Positions 33,925-42,928 of a stretch of DNA of 64,000 bases are shown here, one piece after another. How positions within the stretch are numbered: the first letter of the stretch is position 1; each line of letters begins with the position of its first letter. The position numbers and the translations under genes are program-made. The DNA comes from Agromyces cavernae. Its GTDB lineage: Bacteria; Actinomycetota; Actinomycetes; Actinomycetales; Microbacteriaceae. The notes beneath the pieces were generated by a model that searched no databases, was not told the origin of the DNA, and saw only the letters and a list, made by a program, of their open reading frames with translations. The DNA is taken from positions 62,001 through 126,000 of the forward strand of contig NZ_JAJNMP010000002.1 in NCBI RefSeq assembly GCF_021044935.1, given 5' to 3'.

Positions 33925-35021
33925 CCGTCTACCTGCTCGCCGGCGGTGGCACCGCCGGCCACGTGAACCCCCTGCTCGCCGTCGCCGACCGGCTGCGTGA
34001 ACGCGACCCCGACGCCGACGTGCTCGTGCTGGGCACCGCCGAGGGGCTCGAAGCCCGGCTCGTCCCGGCGCGCGGGTACGAACTGCTCACGATCGCGAAG
34101 GTGCCGTTCCCGCGTCGGCCGAACCGTGCGGCCGTGGCCTTCCCGTCGCGATTCCGGACGTCGATCGCCGACGTGCGACGCATCATCGACGAGCGCGACG
34201 TCGACGTCGTCGTCGGCTTCGGCGGGTACGTGTCGACGCCGGCCTACCTCGCGGCCCGCCGGGCGGGGATCCCGGTCGCGATCCACGAGGCGAATGCGAA
34301 GCCCGGGCTCGCGAACCGGCTCGGCGCCCGCACGGCAGGTGCCGTCGGCGTCGCCTTCGAGGGAACGCCGTTGCCGCACGCCACCGTCGTCGGCATGCCG
34401 CTGCGTCGCGAGATCGAGCAGCTCGATCGCGGCGCCCTCCGCGACGAGGCCGCGGCGTTCTTCGGCCTCGACCCCGCACGCCCTGTGCTGCTCGCGACCG
34501 GCGGATCGCTCGGCGCACGCCGCATCAACCGCACGATGGTCGACAGCGCCGACATGCTGACCGCGGCCGGATGGCAGGTGCTGCACATCACCGGTGCGAA
34601 GTCCGAGGTGACCGACCCCGGCATCGCCGATTACCGCATGGTCGAGTACGCCGACCGCATGGATCTCGCACTCGCGATCGCCGACTTCGCGGTGTCGCGC
34701 GCCGGCGCCGCGACCGTCAGCGAGCTCGCGGCCCTCGGCATTCCCGCCGTCTACGTGCCGTATCCCGTCGGCAACGGCGAGCAGCGGTTCAACGCCGCGG
34801 GTGTGGTCGGAGCCGGGGGAGGCATCCTGGTCGACGATGCGCGGTTCCTGCCCGCGTGGGTGCGCGACGAGCTGGTCCCGCTCCTGGCCGACGCTGCACG
34901 CGTCGACCGCATGGCGCGCGCCGCGACATCCGCCGGCATGCTCGACGGCACCGACCGCATGGTGGCGCTCGTCGACGCCGCGCTCGGCGGGGCAGCCGGC
35001 CGCACGTCGAGCAGCGCGTAA
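33921..35021 (+). CDS. murG: Lipid II synthase MurG (GlcNAc transferase)
   Basis: 366 residues from ATG 33921. It adds GlcNAc to lipid I at the inner face of the membrane. The GT-B signatures are visible: LLAGGGTAGHVNPLLAVADR (first glycine loop), VVGFGGYVSTPAYLAAR, IHEANAKPGLANR, LLATGGSLGARRIN (second glycine loop) and SRAGAATVSELAALGIPAV with the UDP-GlcNAc-binding Glu. Length is normal. About 100 nt and a small hairpin separate it from murC, the only real gap in this part of the operon. Confidence 0.97.
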   Translation: MTVYLLAGGGTAGHVNPLLAVADRLRERDPDADVLVLGTAEGLEARLVPARGYELLTIAKVPFPRRPNRAAVAFPSRFRTSIADVRRIIDERDVDVVVGFGGYVSTPAYLAARRAGIPVAIHEANAKPGLANRLGARTAGAVGVAFEGTPLPHATVVGMPLRREIEQLDRGALRDEAAAFFGLDPARPVLLATGGSLGARRINRTMVDSADMLTAAGWQVLHITGAKSEVTDPGIADYRMVEYADRMDLALAIADFAVSRAGAATVSELAALGIPAVYVPYPVGNGEQRFNAAGVVGAGGGILVDDARFLPAWVRDELVPLLADAARVDRMARAATSAGMLDGTDRMVALVDAALGGAAGRTSSSA

Positions 35022-35032
35022 CGTTGGAGTGA

Positions 35033-35052
35033 GCGGATGTCGCGGCATCCGC
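35033..35052 (+). repeat. Hairpin between murG and murC
   Basis: GCGGATG (35033-35039) pairs with CATCCGC (35046-35052) around a 6-nt loop. It starts 12 nt after the murG stop. It may slow or partly stop transcription, or simply be an mRNA processing point; the stem is short. Confidence 0.4.
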
Positions 35053-35120
35053 CGGATCGACGAATCGGCCCACCGGCCACCCGACCCCCGCAGCGACCGC
35101 ACCCGAGGAAGAACGCTCCA

Positions 35121-36521
35121 GTGACCATCAAGCCCGACCTCACCGCCCAGATCCCCGCCGAGCTCGGCGCCGTGCACTTCGTCGGCATCGGCGGCTCGGG
35201 CATGAGCGGCATCGCGCGGCTCTTCATCGACGCGGGGCATCGGGTCACCGGCTCCGACGTGCGCGACTCCGCGAACATCACGGCCCTGCGCGCGCTCGGC
35301 GCCGAGGTCGCGATCGGCCACGATGCCGCGAACGTCGGAGATGCCGAGGCGGTCGTCGTGACCGGTGCGCTCTGGCAGGACAACCCCGAGTACCAGCTCG
35401 CCCTCGAGCGGGGGCTGCCGGTGCTGCACCGCTCGCAGGCGCTCGCCTGGCTCATCTCGGGGCAGCGGCTCGTGTCCGTCGCGGGCGCGCACGGGAAGAC
35501 CACGTCGACCGGCATGATCATCACCGGCCTGCTCGCGCTCGGCGCCGACCCGAGCTTCGTCAACGGCGGCGTCATCGACGAGCTGGGCGTCTCGTCGGCG
35601 GCCGGCTCCGACGACCTGTTCGTCGTCGAGGCCGACGAGTCCGACGGCTCCTTCCTGCTCTACGACACCGCGGTGGCGCTCATCACGAACGTCGACCCCG
35701 ACCACCTCGACCACTACGGCTCGCGCGACTCGTTCGAACAGGCGTTCGTCGACTTCGCCGATCGCGCGAGCGAACTCGTGGTGATCTCCTCCGACGACGC
35801 GGGAGCGAAGCGGGTCACCGAGCGACTCGCGCACGAGCACGTCGTGACGTTCGGTGAGGCGGCCGATGCCACGGTGCGGGTCCACGACATCCGGACCGAC
35901 GGCCCGGTCTCGTTCGCCGTCTCGTACGAGGGGGCCGTTCACCGGGCGACGTTGCGGATCCCGGGGCGGCACAACGCCATCAATGCCGCGGGCGCGTTCG
36001 CGGTGCTCGTCGGTCTCGGCTTCGACCCCGCGGCATCCCTCGCCGGCATCGCCCGTTTCGCAGGCACGGGCCGACGCTTCGAACTGCACGGCACGGTCGG
36101 CGGCGTGAGCGTCTACGACGATTACGCGCACCACCCGACCGAGGTCGCAGCCGCACTGGCCGCGGCGCGCACCGTCGTCGGCGCGGGCCGCATCATCGCC
36201 GTCCACCAGCCGCACACGTACAGCCGCACCCAGGCGTTCGCGCAGGAGTTCGCCGATGTGCTCGAGCAGTACGCCGACGAGACGGTGGTCCTCGACGTGT
36301 ACGGCGCCCGCGAAGATCCGGTGCCCGGCGTGACCGGCGCACTCGTCAGCGAGCGGTTCACCGACAAGTCGCACGTCGCGTTCGTGCCCGACTGGCAGCA
36401 GGCCGCCGACCTCACCGCGAAGATCGCTCGCGAGGGCGACTTCGTGATCACGCTCGGCTGCGGCGACGTGTACCGCATCGTGCCGCAGCTGCTCCAGTCG
36501 CTCGAGCAGGAGCGCGGATGA
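35121..36521 (+). CDS. murC: UDP-MurNAc--L-Ala ligase MurC
   Basis: 466 residues from GTG 35121, with GAGGAAG as ribosome site about 10 nt upstream. First Mur ligase of the pathway; it adds the first amino acid (L-Ala in most bacteria, Gly in some Microbacteriaceae) to UDP-MurNAc. Signatures: [38 protein letters not shown] (P-loop), [27 protein letters not shown], and the C-terminal [15 protein letters not shown] and [12 protein letters not shown]. No fusion to Ddl is present. Confidence 0.96.
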   Translation: MTIKPDLTAQIPAELGAVHFVGIGGSGMSGIARLFIDAGHRVTGSDVRDSANITALRALGAEVAIGHDAANVGDAEAVVVTGALWQDNPEYQLALERGLPVLHRSQALAWLISGQRLVSVAGAHGKTTSTGMIITGLLALGADPSFVNGGVIDELGVSSAAGSDDLFVVEADESDGSFLLYDTAVALITNVDPDHLDHYGSRDSFEQAFVDFADRASELVVISSDDAGAKRVTERLAHEHVVTFGEAADATVRVHDIRTDGPVSFAVSYEGAVHRATLRIPGRHNAINAAGAFAVLVGLGFDPAASLAGIARFAGTGRRFELHGTVGGVSVYDDYAHHPTEVAAALAAARTVVGAGRIIAVHQPHTYSRTQAFAQEFADVLEQYADETVVLDVYGAREDPVPGVTGALVSERFTDKSHVAFVPDWQQAADLTAKIAREGDFVITLGCGDVYRIVPQLLQSLEQERG

Positions 36522-36534
36522 CGGCGGGCCGCCG

Positions 36535-37599
36535 GTGAAGCGGCCGCAGGGATTCGACCGCCCCGCGGCACGTCCGCAGGGCGCCGGTTCGGGTTCCTCG
36601 GCGCCGTCGGCGAAGCGATCGGATGTCCCGTCCGCACCTGCCGCGTCGACGGCGGCCCCGACGCGGGCCGGGGCCCGCACTGCGCGCGGTCGCGAACGTG
36701 CGGCCGATCCCGATCGCGTGACGACCGAACCCATCGACCTCGGTCCATTGCGGCGCACCGCGGGCGAGCCGGCCGCTGGCGGATCGTCCCGGGAGGGTGC
36801 CGCCGAGTCCGATGTCGTCGGAATCCCGGACGACTCGCGCACCGCGAGGCGGGCCCTCTCCGCGGCCGCGCGTGAGCGACGGCGCTACGAACGTCAGGAG
36901 GTGCGGCGCTTCACGAAACGCTCGCGTCATCGCCGGGTCGCGTGGTCGGTGGCCGGGGGAGCGGTCGCACTCGTCACGATCGGCGTCGTCGTGGGCGCAT
37001 ACTCCCCGCTCATGGCACTGAGCGAGGTGCGCGTCGAGGGCGCGCAGCGCATTCCGCCGGCCGACATCGTCGCGGCGTTCGACGACGAGCTCGGCACCCC
37101 CCTGCCGATGATCTCCCGCGACGCCGTGCATGATGCGCTCGCGGACTTCTCGCTCATCGAGACCTATTCGACCGAGACGATCCCGCCGGGAACACTCGTC
37201 GTGCGCATCGTCGAGCGGACTCCGGTCGGCGTCATCGAGGCCGACGGCGGGCTCGAACTCGTCGACGGTGCCGGTGTCGTCATCGAACGGCCGGCCGAGC
37301 GGCCGGAGGGCCAGCCGCTCATCTCGGTCGAGGGCGGCATCGGCAGCGAAGGGTTCCGCGCGGTCGCCGCGGTCGTGCGCAGCCTCCCGGCCGAGGTGCG
37401 AGCGCAACTCGTCGGCGCCTCGGCCGAGACGGCCGACGACGTGCGCCTCGAGCTCGCCGGCGGCGTGCCCGTGGTGTGGGGCGGGGCGAGCGAGTCGGCC
37501 GTGAAGGCGGTCGTGCTCGCGCGGCTCATGGCCGTCGCGCCGCCCGATTCGGTGTCGGGCTATGACGTGTCGTCACCCGAGAGCGCAGTGACGTACTGA
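36535..37599 (+). CDS. ftsQ: Cell-division protein FtsQ
   Basis: 354 residues from GTG 36535, 13 nt after murC. A long cytoplasmic part of about 135 residues, rich in Arg, Ala and Pro, comes before one membrane segment (WSVAGGAVALVTIGVVVGAY). Outside lies the POTRA domain (LSEVRVEGAQRIPPADIVAA) and the FtsQ/DivIB beta domain (TLVVRIVERTPVGVIEADGG). FtsQ connects early and late divisome proteins and forms a complex with FtsL and DivIC/FtsB. The cytoplasmic tail is far longer than in E. coli, which is common in actinobacteria. An ATG at 36518 is out of frame and hits a stop after six codons. Confidence 0.92.
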   Translation: MKRPQGFDRPAARPQGAGSGSSAPSAKRSDVPSAPAASTAAPTRAGARTARGRERAADPDRVTTEPIDLGPLRRTAGEPAAGGSSREGAAESDVVGIPDDSRTARRALSAAARERRRYERQEVRRFTKRSRHRRVAWSVAGGAVALVTIGVVVGAYSPLMALSEVRVEGAQRIPPADIVAAFDDELGTPLPMISRDAVHDALADFSLIETYSTETIPPGTLVVRIVERTPVGVIEADGGLELVDGAGVVIERPAERPEGQPLISVEGGIGSEGFRAVAAVVRSLPAEVRAQLVGASAETADDVRLELAGGVPVVWGGASESAVKAVVLARLMAVAPPDSVSGYDVSSPESAVTY

Positions 37600-37786
37600 T
37601 CGCCCCGATCGCCGACCTGGGTCGACTCCGGTGGCGTTCTCGCGAGCCGGATCGCGACACGCGGGCGCGGCTTGCGGGGGAGTGCGCGGTCGGGCACCTA
37701 CCGTCGAATTCAGGAATTGCATACTCAGCAAAACTTTAACCTTCGACTAGAGGTTCAGGGTTCAGAGTTCGCACGGAAGGCCGGTC
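37600..37786 (+). promoter_or_regulatory. ftsZ leader and control region with tandem heptamers
   Basis: 187 bp with an AT-rich core (about 37705-37760) unlike the surrounding DNA, so a promoter specific to ftsZ is likely. It contains TTGCAT at 37717-37722, an inverted repeat AACCT (37738-37742)/AGGTT (37751-37755), and three tandem heptamers AGGTTCA, GGGTTCA and GAGTTCG at 37751-37771. The ribosome site is CGGAAGG at 37774-37780. No gene is seen. Confidence 0.6.
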
Positions 37787-39001
37787 ATGTCGACAAACCA
37801 GAACTACCTCGCGGTCATCAAGGTCGTCGGGATCGGCGGCGGCGGTGTCAACGCCGTCAACCGCATGATCGAACTCGGCCTGCGCGGGGTCGAGTTCATC
37901 GCGATCAACACCGACGCGCAGGCCCTGCTGATGAGCGACGCCGACGTCAAGCTCGACGTCGGCCGCGACCTCACGCGCGGCCTCGGAGCGGGCGCCGACC
38001 CCGAGGTCGGCCGCCGCGCCGCCGAAGACCACGCAGAGGAGATCGAAGAGGCGCTCGCGGGTGCCGACATGGTCTTCGTCACGGCCGGCGAGGGCGGCGG
38101 CACCGGCACCGGCGGTGCCCCGGTCGTCGCGCGCATCGCGAAGTCGATCGGCGCGCTCACGATCGGTGTCGTCACGAAGCCCTTCGGCTTCGAGGGCAAG
38201 CGTCGGCAGACGCAGGCCGAGCAGGGCGTCGCACGCCTGAAGGAAGAGGTCGACACCCTCATCGTCGTGCCGAACGACCGACTGCTCGAGATCAGCGACC
38301 GCGGCATCTCGATGCTCGAGGCGTTCGCCACCGCCGACCAGGTCCTCCTCGCCGGCGTCCAGGGCATCACCGACCTCATCACCACGCCGGGCCTGATCAA
38401 CCTCGACTTCGCCGACGTGAAGTCGGTCATGCAGGGCGCCGGATCGGCGCTCATGGGCATCGGCTCGTCCCGTGGGGCAGACCGTGCGATCAAGGCGGCG
38501 GAGCTCGCGGTCGCCAGTCCGCTGCTCGAGGCGTCGATCGACGGCGCACACGGCGTGCTGCTCTCGATCCAGGGCGGCTCGAATCTCGGCATCTTCGAGA
38601 TCAACGATGCCGCACGTCTCGTTCAAGAGGCGGTGCACCCCGAGGCGAACATCATCTTCGGGGCCGTCATCGACGACACGCTCGGCGACGAGGTCCGAGT
38701 CACCGTCATCGCGGCCGGCTTCGACGGCGGCGAGCCGAATGCCAAGCCCGTCGAGGCGCGGCGTACGAACTTCGTGCCCGCAGCGGTCGGCGCGACGGTC
38801 GGCGCAGGCTCGGGGCTCGGGGGCGGCTCTGCGCTCGGCAGCGACTCGGCCGCCGACGTCATGGGCGAGATCGATATCGACGAACTCGTCGAGACGGCGA
38901 ACTGGGGCGAGGTCGAGACCACGACGGCCGACCAGATCGTCTCCGACCCCGCGTTCGGCGACGACAGCGACGACCTCGACATCCCCGACTTCCTCAAGTG
39001 A
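37787..39001 (+). CDS. ftsZ: Cell-division GTPase FtsZ
   Basis: 404 residues from ATG 37787. Tubulin homologue that forms the Z ring. The nucleotide loop [12 protein letters not shown], the tubulin signature [13 protein letters not shown], and the T7 loop [13 protein letters not shown] with the catalytic Asp are present. A Gly/Ser/Ala-rich linker follows the core, and the chain ends in DLDIPDFLK, the conserved C-terminal peptide that binds SepF in organisms without FtsA. This fits the absence of ftsA and the presence of sepF downstream. Confidence 0.98.
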   Translation: MSTNQNYLAVIKVVGIGGGGVNAVNRMIELGLRGVEFIAINTDAQALLMSDADVKLDVGRDLTRGLGAGADPEVGRRAAEDHAEEIEEALAGADMVFVTAGEGGGTGTGGAPVVARIAKSIGALTIGVVTKPFGFEGKRRQTQAEQGVARLKEEVDTLIVVPNDRLLEISDRGISMLEAFATADQVLLAGVQGITDLITTPGLINLDFADVKSVMQGAGSALMGIGSSRGADRAIKAAELAVASPLLEASIDGAHGVLLSIQGGSNLGIFEINDAARLVQEAVHPEANIIFGAVIDDTLGDEVRVTVIAAGFDGGEPNAKPVEARRTNFVPAAVGATVGAGSGLGGGSALGSDSAADVMGEIDIDELVETANWGEVETTTADQIVSDPAFGDDSDDLDIPDFLK

Positions 39002-39032
39002 CCGGGCGCTGCCACGACGGGCGGCGAGGCTC

Positions 39033-39704
39033 ATGAGCGACCTCGCCGACCGTCTCGCCGTCGTGCGTACGAGCATCGCGGAAGCCGCGACCGAAGCCGG
39101 GCGCGAGGCATCCGAGATCACGACGATCGTCGTGACGAAGTTCCATCCGCCGTCGCTCGTCGCAGAACTGGCGGCGCTCGGCGTGCTCGATATCGGCGAG
39201 AACCGCCATCAGGAGGCGCAGGCGAAGGCCGCCGCACTCGAGGGACTCGGTGTTCGCTGGCACTTCGTCGGCCAGCTGCAGAGCAAGAAGGCGAGGCAGG
39301 TGCGCGCATACGCGACGGCCATCCACTCCGTCGACCGTGCCGCGCTCGTCGACGCACTGCGCTCCGACGAGGCGTCCGTCGACTGCTTCGTGCAGGTCAA
39401 CCTCACCGAGGATCCCGGTCGGGGCGGGGTGTCGAGCGAGGGCCTCGAACCCCTCATCGAGCACGTGCTCGCGACGCCCGGCCTCAACCTGCTCGGCCTC
39501 ATGGCGGTCGCACCGCTCGGCGAGCCGGCCCGACCCTCATTCGCCCGGGTGCGGGCGCTGTCGGAGCGCGTGCGGGCGCTCGACCCGACGGCGACCTCGT
39601 TGTCCATGGGGATGTCGCACGACTTTCGTGATGCGATTCTGGAGGGTGCGACACACCTGCGGATCGGAACCGCAATCACCGGGAATCGGCCGGTCGCCGG
39701 TTAA
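39033..39704 (+). CDS. yggS: YggS-family pyridoxal-phosphate homeostasis protein
   Basis: 223 residues from ATG 39033. A single-domain PLP-binding barrel without known enzyme activity that keeps PLP and amino-acid pools balanced. The PLP Lys is in VTKFHPPSLV (TIVVTKF); further blocks are IGENRHQEAQAK, HFVGQLQSKKARQV, CFVQVNLTEDPGRGGV and SMGMSHDFRDAILEGATHLRIGTAI, which binds the phosphate. It always lies between ftsZ and sepF in actinobacteria and many firmicutes, although a direct division role is not established. Confidence 0.94.
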   Translation: MSDLADRLAVVRTSIAEAATEAGREASEITTIVVTKFHPPSLVAELAALGVLDIGENRHQEAQAKAAALEGLGVRWHFVGQLQSKKARQVRAYATAIHSVDRAALVDALRSDEASVDCFVQVNLTEDPGRGGVSSEGLEPLIEHVLATPGLNLLGLMAVAPLGEPARPSFARVRALSERVRALDPTATSLSMGMSHDFRDAILEGATHLRIGTAITGNRPVAG

Positions 39705-39737
39705 CCTCGAAGAGACGGAACACAGACGGAGGCATCG

Positions 39738-40223
39738 ATGTCGAACCCGCTCAAGAAGACCATGGTCTATCTCGGACTCGCCGATGAGGAGTTCGAGACC
39801 GAGAACCAGCAAGCGAGTACGCCGGCCCCCGCCCCTGCGCCCGTCGTGCACGCCGCGCCGGCACCCGCGCCCAAGACCGGTGCAGCGGTGACCCCGTTGC
39901 GCAAGCACCATGTCCAACCGAGCACCCCGCAGGCGGAGATGAACGAGATACTGACCGTCCACCCGCGTCAATACCGTGACGCGCAGGTGATCGCCGAGTC
40001 GTTCCGCGAGGGCGTCCCGGTCATCATCAACCTCTCGCAGATGTCCGACGGCGACGCCCGTCGGCTCATCGACTTCGCCAGCGGGCTCTCGCAGGGGCTT
40101 CACGGCAGGATCGAGCGGGTGACGAGCAAGGTGTTCCTGTTGTCACCCGCGCACGTGGTGGTCTCCGGCGAGGCCGGTGACGCCGAGGGCGACGTCGAGG
40201 CGTCGTTCTTCACGCACGCGTAG
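39738..40223 (+). CDS. sepF: Cell-division protein SepF
   Basis: 161 residues from ATG 39738. The N-terminal [17 protein letters not shown] is the membrane-binding amphipathic helix. A Pro/Ala-rich linker (about residues 28-60) follows, and then the globular FtsZ-binding core from [20 protein letters not shown] to [13 protein letters not shown]. SepF anchors FtsZ to the membrane in actinobacteria, which lack FtsA and ZipA. The C-terminal extension is acidic. The gene is followed after 5 nt by yggT. Confidence 0.96.
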   Translation: MSNPLKKTMVYLGLADEEFETENQQASTPAPAPAPVVHAAPAPAPKTGAAVTPLRKHHVQPSTPQAEMNEILTVHPRQYRDAQVIAESFREGVPVIINLSQMSDGDARRLIDFASGLSQGLHGRIERVTSKVFLLSPAHVVVSGEAGDAEGDVEASFFTHA

Positions 40224-40228
40224 CCGCC

Positions 40229-40543
40229 GTGGGCGCGCTGCTGATCGTCTGGAACCTCCTCTACGCGCTGCTCCTCATCTACTTCTTCGTGATGTGGGCG
40301 CGGTTCGTGCTCGACCTCGTGCGCACGTTCAATCGATCGTGGCGGCCGCGAGGGTTCTGGCTCGTCGTGGTCGAGGCCGTCTACAGTGTCACGGATCCGC
40401 CGGTGCGCTTCTTCCGGCGGCTCGTTCCGCCGATCCGCATCGGGCAGGTTGCACTCGATCTCGGGTGGAGCCTCGCGATGCTCGTCGTCATCATCGCCAT
40501 GACCGTCGTGTCATGGCTGGCCGCGGCAGCCGCCGCAGCGTGA
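40229..40543 (+). CDS. YggT-family membrane protein
   Basis: 104 residues from GTG 40229. Two membrane segments (residues about 3-25 and 80-103) flank a loop with the family text YSVTDPPVRFFRRLVPP. YggT proteins are small membrane proteins coded between sepF and divIVA; they are linked to osmotic stress or cell division in some species, but no mechanism is known. The short spacing from sepF suggests co-transcription. Confidence 0.88.
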   Translation: MGALLIVWNLLYALLLIYFFVMWARFVLDLVRTFNRSWRPRGFWLVVVEAVYSVTDPPVRFFRRLVPPIRIGQVALDLGWSLAMLVVIIAMTVVSWLAAAAAAA

Positions 40544-40603
40544 AGATCTGCTGGGATCGCGACAGACCGAGACGCTCGGCTCTCACGTCTCTCAGGATGT
40601 CTT

Positions 40604-40617
40604 TGCTACCGTTAGCA
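40604..40617. promoter_or_regulatory. Candidate promoter/dyad upstream of divIVA
   Basis: TGCTA (40604-40608) and TAGCA (40613-40617) form a 5-bp dyad around CCGT. TACCGT or TAGCAG could serve as a -10. It lies within the 116 bp between yggT and divIVA, so divIVA may have its own promoter. Confidence 0.35.
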
Positions 40618-40659
40618 GAACGTGATCGAACAGTTCGACAGATTTGAGGGTGGGAAGCC

Positions 40660-41334
40660 ATGGCGCTAACTCCGGAAGATGTGGTCAACAAGCGCTTCCA
40701 GGCGACGAAGTTCCGGGAGGGCTACGACCAGGATGAGGTCGATGACTTCCTCGACGAAGTGGTCGTCGAGCTGCGCCGGTTGAACCAAGAGAACGACGAG
40801 CTGCGCCAGCGCGTGGCGGCAGCCGAGGCGCGGGCGTCCGAGTCCGCGGCGGCGCCCGCGGCAGTTCCCGCTCCGACGCCCGCTGCGGTCTACGCCGAGC
40901 CCGCTTCGCCGCCGCCCACCGTGGCCGTGCCGACGCAGGTCGGCCAGGCGCAGTCCGAGCTCGACGAGCAGACGTCGACCACCAACCTGCTGCAGCTCGC
41001 CCGGCGCCTGCACGAAGAGCATGTTCGCGAAGGCGTCGAGAAGCGCGACGCGCTCATCGCCGAGGGCCACGCCACCGCCGCGCGCGTCGTCGCCGAGGCC
41101 GAGGCGAAGCAGCGCCAGCAGATGGGCATCCTCGACCAGGAGCGCCTGTCGCTCGAGAAGCGCGTCGACGAGCTCCGTGCGTTCGAGCGCGACTACCGCC
41201 AGAAGCTGAAGAGCTACATCGAGGGCCAGCTGCGCGAGCTCGACACCGCCGCGCCGGTCTCGGTCTCGGGCAACCAGGGCTTCTCGGCCCCCGCCGAGCA
41301 GCCTGCTCCGACCTTCCAGGGCTTTGGAGGCTGA
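40660..41334 (+). CDS. divIVA: Polar growth protein DivIVA (Wag31)
   Basis: 224 residues from ATG 40660. The N-terminal lipid-binding domain is ALTPEDVVNKRFQATKFREG with YDQDEVDDFLDEV, the classic DivIVA start. The Pro/Ala-rich stretch at about 67-105 separates it from a long C-terminal coiled coil. In actinobacteria this protein marks the poles and directs apical wall growth; a Thr near the phospho-site in mycobacterial Wag31 lies in the same linker region but cannot be assigned here. The 3' end overlaps lspA by 11 nt. Confidence 0.96.
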   Translation: MALTPEDVVNKRFQATKFREGYDQDEVDDFLDEVVVELRRLNQENDELRQRVAAAEARASESAAAPAAVPAPTPAAVYAEPASPPPTVAVPTQVGQAQSELDEQTSTTNLLQLARRLHEEHVREGVEKRDALIAEGHATAARVVAEAEAKQRQQMGILDQERLSLEKRVDELRAFERDYRQKLKSYIEGQLRELDTAAPVSVSGNQGFSAPAEQPAPTFQGFGG

Positions 41335-41953
41335 GCGCGCCGCCAAGGTCGGCACCACAACTGCGCTTCTGGTCCTGGCCGGCGCCGCGATCGCGGCGTA
41401 CGGCCTCGACCAGTTGAGCAAATACCTCGTCGTCACGAACCTCACCGAGGGTGAGATCGTTCCGGTGCTGGGCAGCGTGCTGCAGTGGCAATTCGTTCGC
41501 AATCCGGGTGCCGCCTTCTCGCTCGCGAGCGGCATGACCTGGATCTTCACGATCCTCGCCGCGGGCGTGATCACCTTCATCGTGTGGTTCGCGCGGCGCA
41601 TCCACTCGGTCGCGTGGGCCCTCGTGTTCGGGCTCCTGCTCGGCGGCGTGCTCGGGAACCTCACCGATCGGCTGTTCCGCGAGCCGAGCTTCGGCCTCGG
41701 CCATGTGGTCGACTTCATCGCGACGCCGTGGCTCCTTCCCGCGATCTACAACATCGCCGACATCGCCATCGTCTCGAGCATGGTGCTGTTCATGATCCTC
41801 ACGATCCGCGGCGTCGGACTCGACGGAACGCGCGAGGTCAGGGCGGCGAAGAACCCGGCCGATGCCGCCGACGGAACGAAGCCCGCGGGCGACGCGGCCC
41901 CGGGCGACGGCCCCGCACCGACGGCGAATCCGCAACTCGCGACCGAGGCCTGA
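41324..41953 (+). CDS. lspA: Lipoprotein signal peptidase LspA
   Basis: 209 residues from TTG 41324, a rare start chosen because it overlaps the divIVA end and is followed by the family N-terminus. Four membrane segments are visible. The catalytic Asp pair sits in [11 protein letters not shown] and [24 protein letters not shown] is the conserved third block. It cleaves lipoprotein signal peptides such as that of the OpuCC-type protein in this window. A Pro/Ala/Gly-rich tail of about 40 residues follows the last helix. Overlaps rluD as TGATG. Confidence 0.93.
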   Translation: MEAERAAKVGTTTALLVLAGAAIAAYGLDQLSKYLVVTNLTEGEIVPVLGSVLQWQFVRNPGAAFSLASGMTWIFTILAAGVITFIVWFARRIHSVAWALVFGLLLGGVLGNLTDRLFREPSFGLGHVVDFIATPWLLPAIYNIADIAIVSSMVLFMILTIRGVGLDGTREVRAAKNPADAADGTKPAGDAAPGDGPAPTANPQLATEA

Positions 41954-42873
41954 TGGAGCATCGGTCCCTTCCCGTCCCCGACGGGCTCGACGGAACGCGC
42001 GTCGATGCGGGGCTCGCGAAGCTGCTCGGCTTCTCACGCACGCTCGCGGCCGAGATCGCGTCCGCCGGCGGGGTCCTCGTCGACGGGTCATCCGTCGACA
42101 AGTCCGACCGGTTGCGCGCCGGAAGCTGGCTCGAGGTGAGCTGGGAGCCGCCGCGCACCCTCGAGATCGAGCCGATCGCCGTGCCCGAGCTCGGCATCGT
42201 GCACGACGACGACGATCTCGTCGTCGTCGACAAGCCGGCCGGCGTGGCCGCGCATCCCTCGCTCGGCTGGCACGGGCCGACGGTCGTGGGTGCACTGGCC
42301 GCCGCCGGGTTCCGGATCTCGACGTCGGGCGCTCCCGAACGACAGGGCGTCGTGCACCGGCTCGACGCCGGCACGAGCGGGCTCATGGTCGTCGCGAAGT
42401 CCGAGCGCGCCTACACCGACCTGAAGCGCCAGTTCCACGACCGCGAAGTCGAGAAGATCTACCACACGGTCGTGCAGGGGCATCCCGATCCGCTCGCCGG
42501 CACGATCGACGCGCCGGTCGGGCGTCACCCGCGGTCGGAGTGGAAGTTCGCCGTCACCGCCGACGGCAAGCACGCGGTCACCCACTACGAGACCCTCGAG
42601 GCGTTCCCGTACGCCTCGCTCCTCGAGGTGCATCTCGAGACCGGACGCACGCACCAGATCCGGGTGCACATGGCGGCGCAGCGGCATCCGTGCGCCGGCG
42701 ACGCGATGTACGGCGCCGACCCGACCCTGTCGGCCAGGCTGGGGCTCGAGCGGCAGTGGCTGCACGCGAAGGAGCTCTCGCTCACGCACCCGGGCACGGG
42801 GGAGTGGACCACATTCGAGTCCGACTACCCGGCCGATCTCGCCGCGGCGCTCGAGCTGTTGCGCGGGGACTAG
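41953..42873 (+). CDS. rluD: 23S rRNA/large-ribosomal pseudouridine synthase RluD type
   Basis: 306 residues from ATG 41953. An N-terminal S4 domain ([15 protein letters not shown], then [16 protein letters not shown]) precedes the catalytic domain with [18 protein letters not shown]; Asp 138 in HRLDAGTSG is the nucleophile. Other blocks are ILEVHL-type text ([19 protein letters not shown]) and [14 protein letters not shown]. RluD-type enzymes modify helix 69 of 23S rRNA, but target sites cannot be told from sequence alone. Adjacent lspA-rluD order is common in bacteria. Confidence 0.93.
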   Translation: MEHRSLPVPDGLDGTRVDAGLAKLLGFSRTLAAEIASAGGVLVDGSSVDKSDRLRAGSWLEVSWEPPRTLEIEPIAVPELGIVHDDDDLVVVDKPAGVAAHPSLGWHGPTVVGALAAAGFRISTSGAPERQGVVHRLDAGTSGLMVVAKSERAYTDLKRQFHDREVEKIYHTVVQGHPDPLAGTIDAPVGRHPRSEWKFAVTADGKHAVTHYETLEAFPYASLLEVHLETGRTHQIRVHMAAQRHPCAGDAMYGADPTLSARLGLERQWLHAKELSLTHPGTGEWTTFESDYPADLAAALELLRGD

Positions 42874-42889
42874 CGTGGGCGGTCGACCC

Positions 42890-42895
42890 TAGACT
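42890..42895 (+). promoter_or_regulatory. -10 box (TAGACT) for dnaE
   Basis: TAGACT lies 33 nt before GTG 42929, giving a short leader that ends with the ribosome site TGAGGAG (42918-42924). Confidence 0.5.
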
Positions 42896-42928
42896 GGAAG
42901 TCCCGTCGAACCCCCTGTGAGGAGCTCC

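Noticed and set aside
36518-36538. Short ATG frame overlapping the murC stop as a start for ftsQ
   Set aside because: It ends in TGA after six codons and is out of frame with FtsQ; GTG 36535 fits instead.
33462-36842. Minus-strand open frame of more than 1100 codons across ftsW-murG-murC-ftsQ
   Set aside because: It is antisense to four certain genes and its translation is low-complexity Arg/Gly/Asp/Val; an artefact of GC bias.
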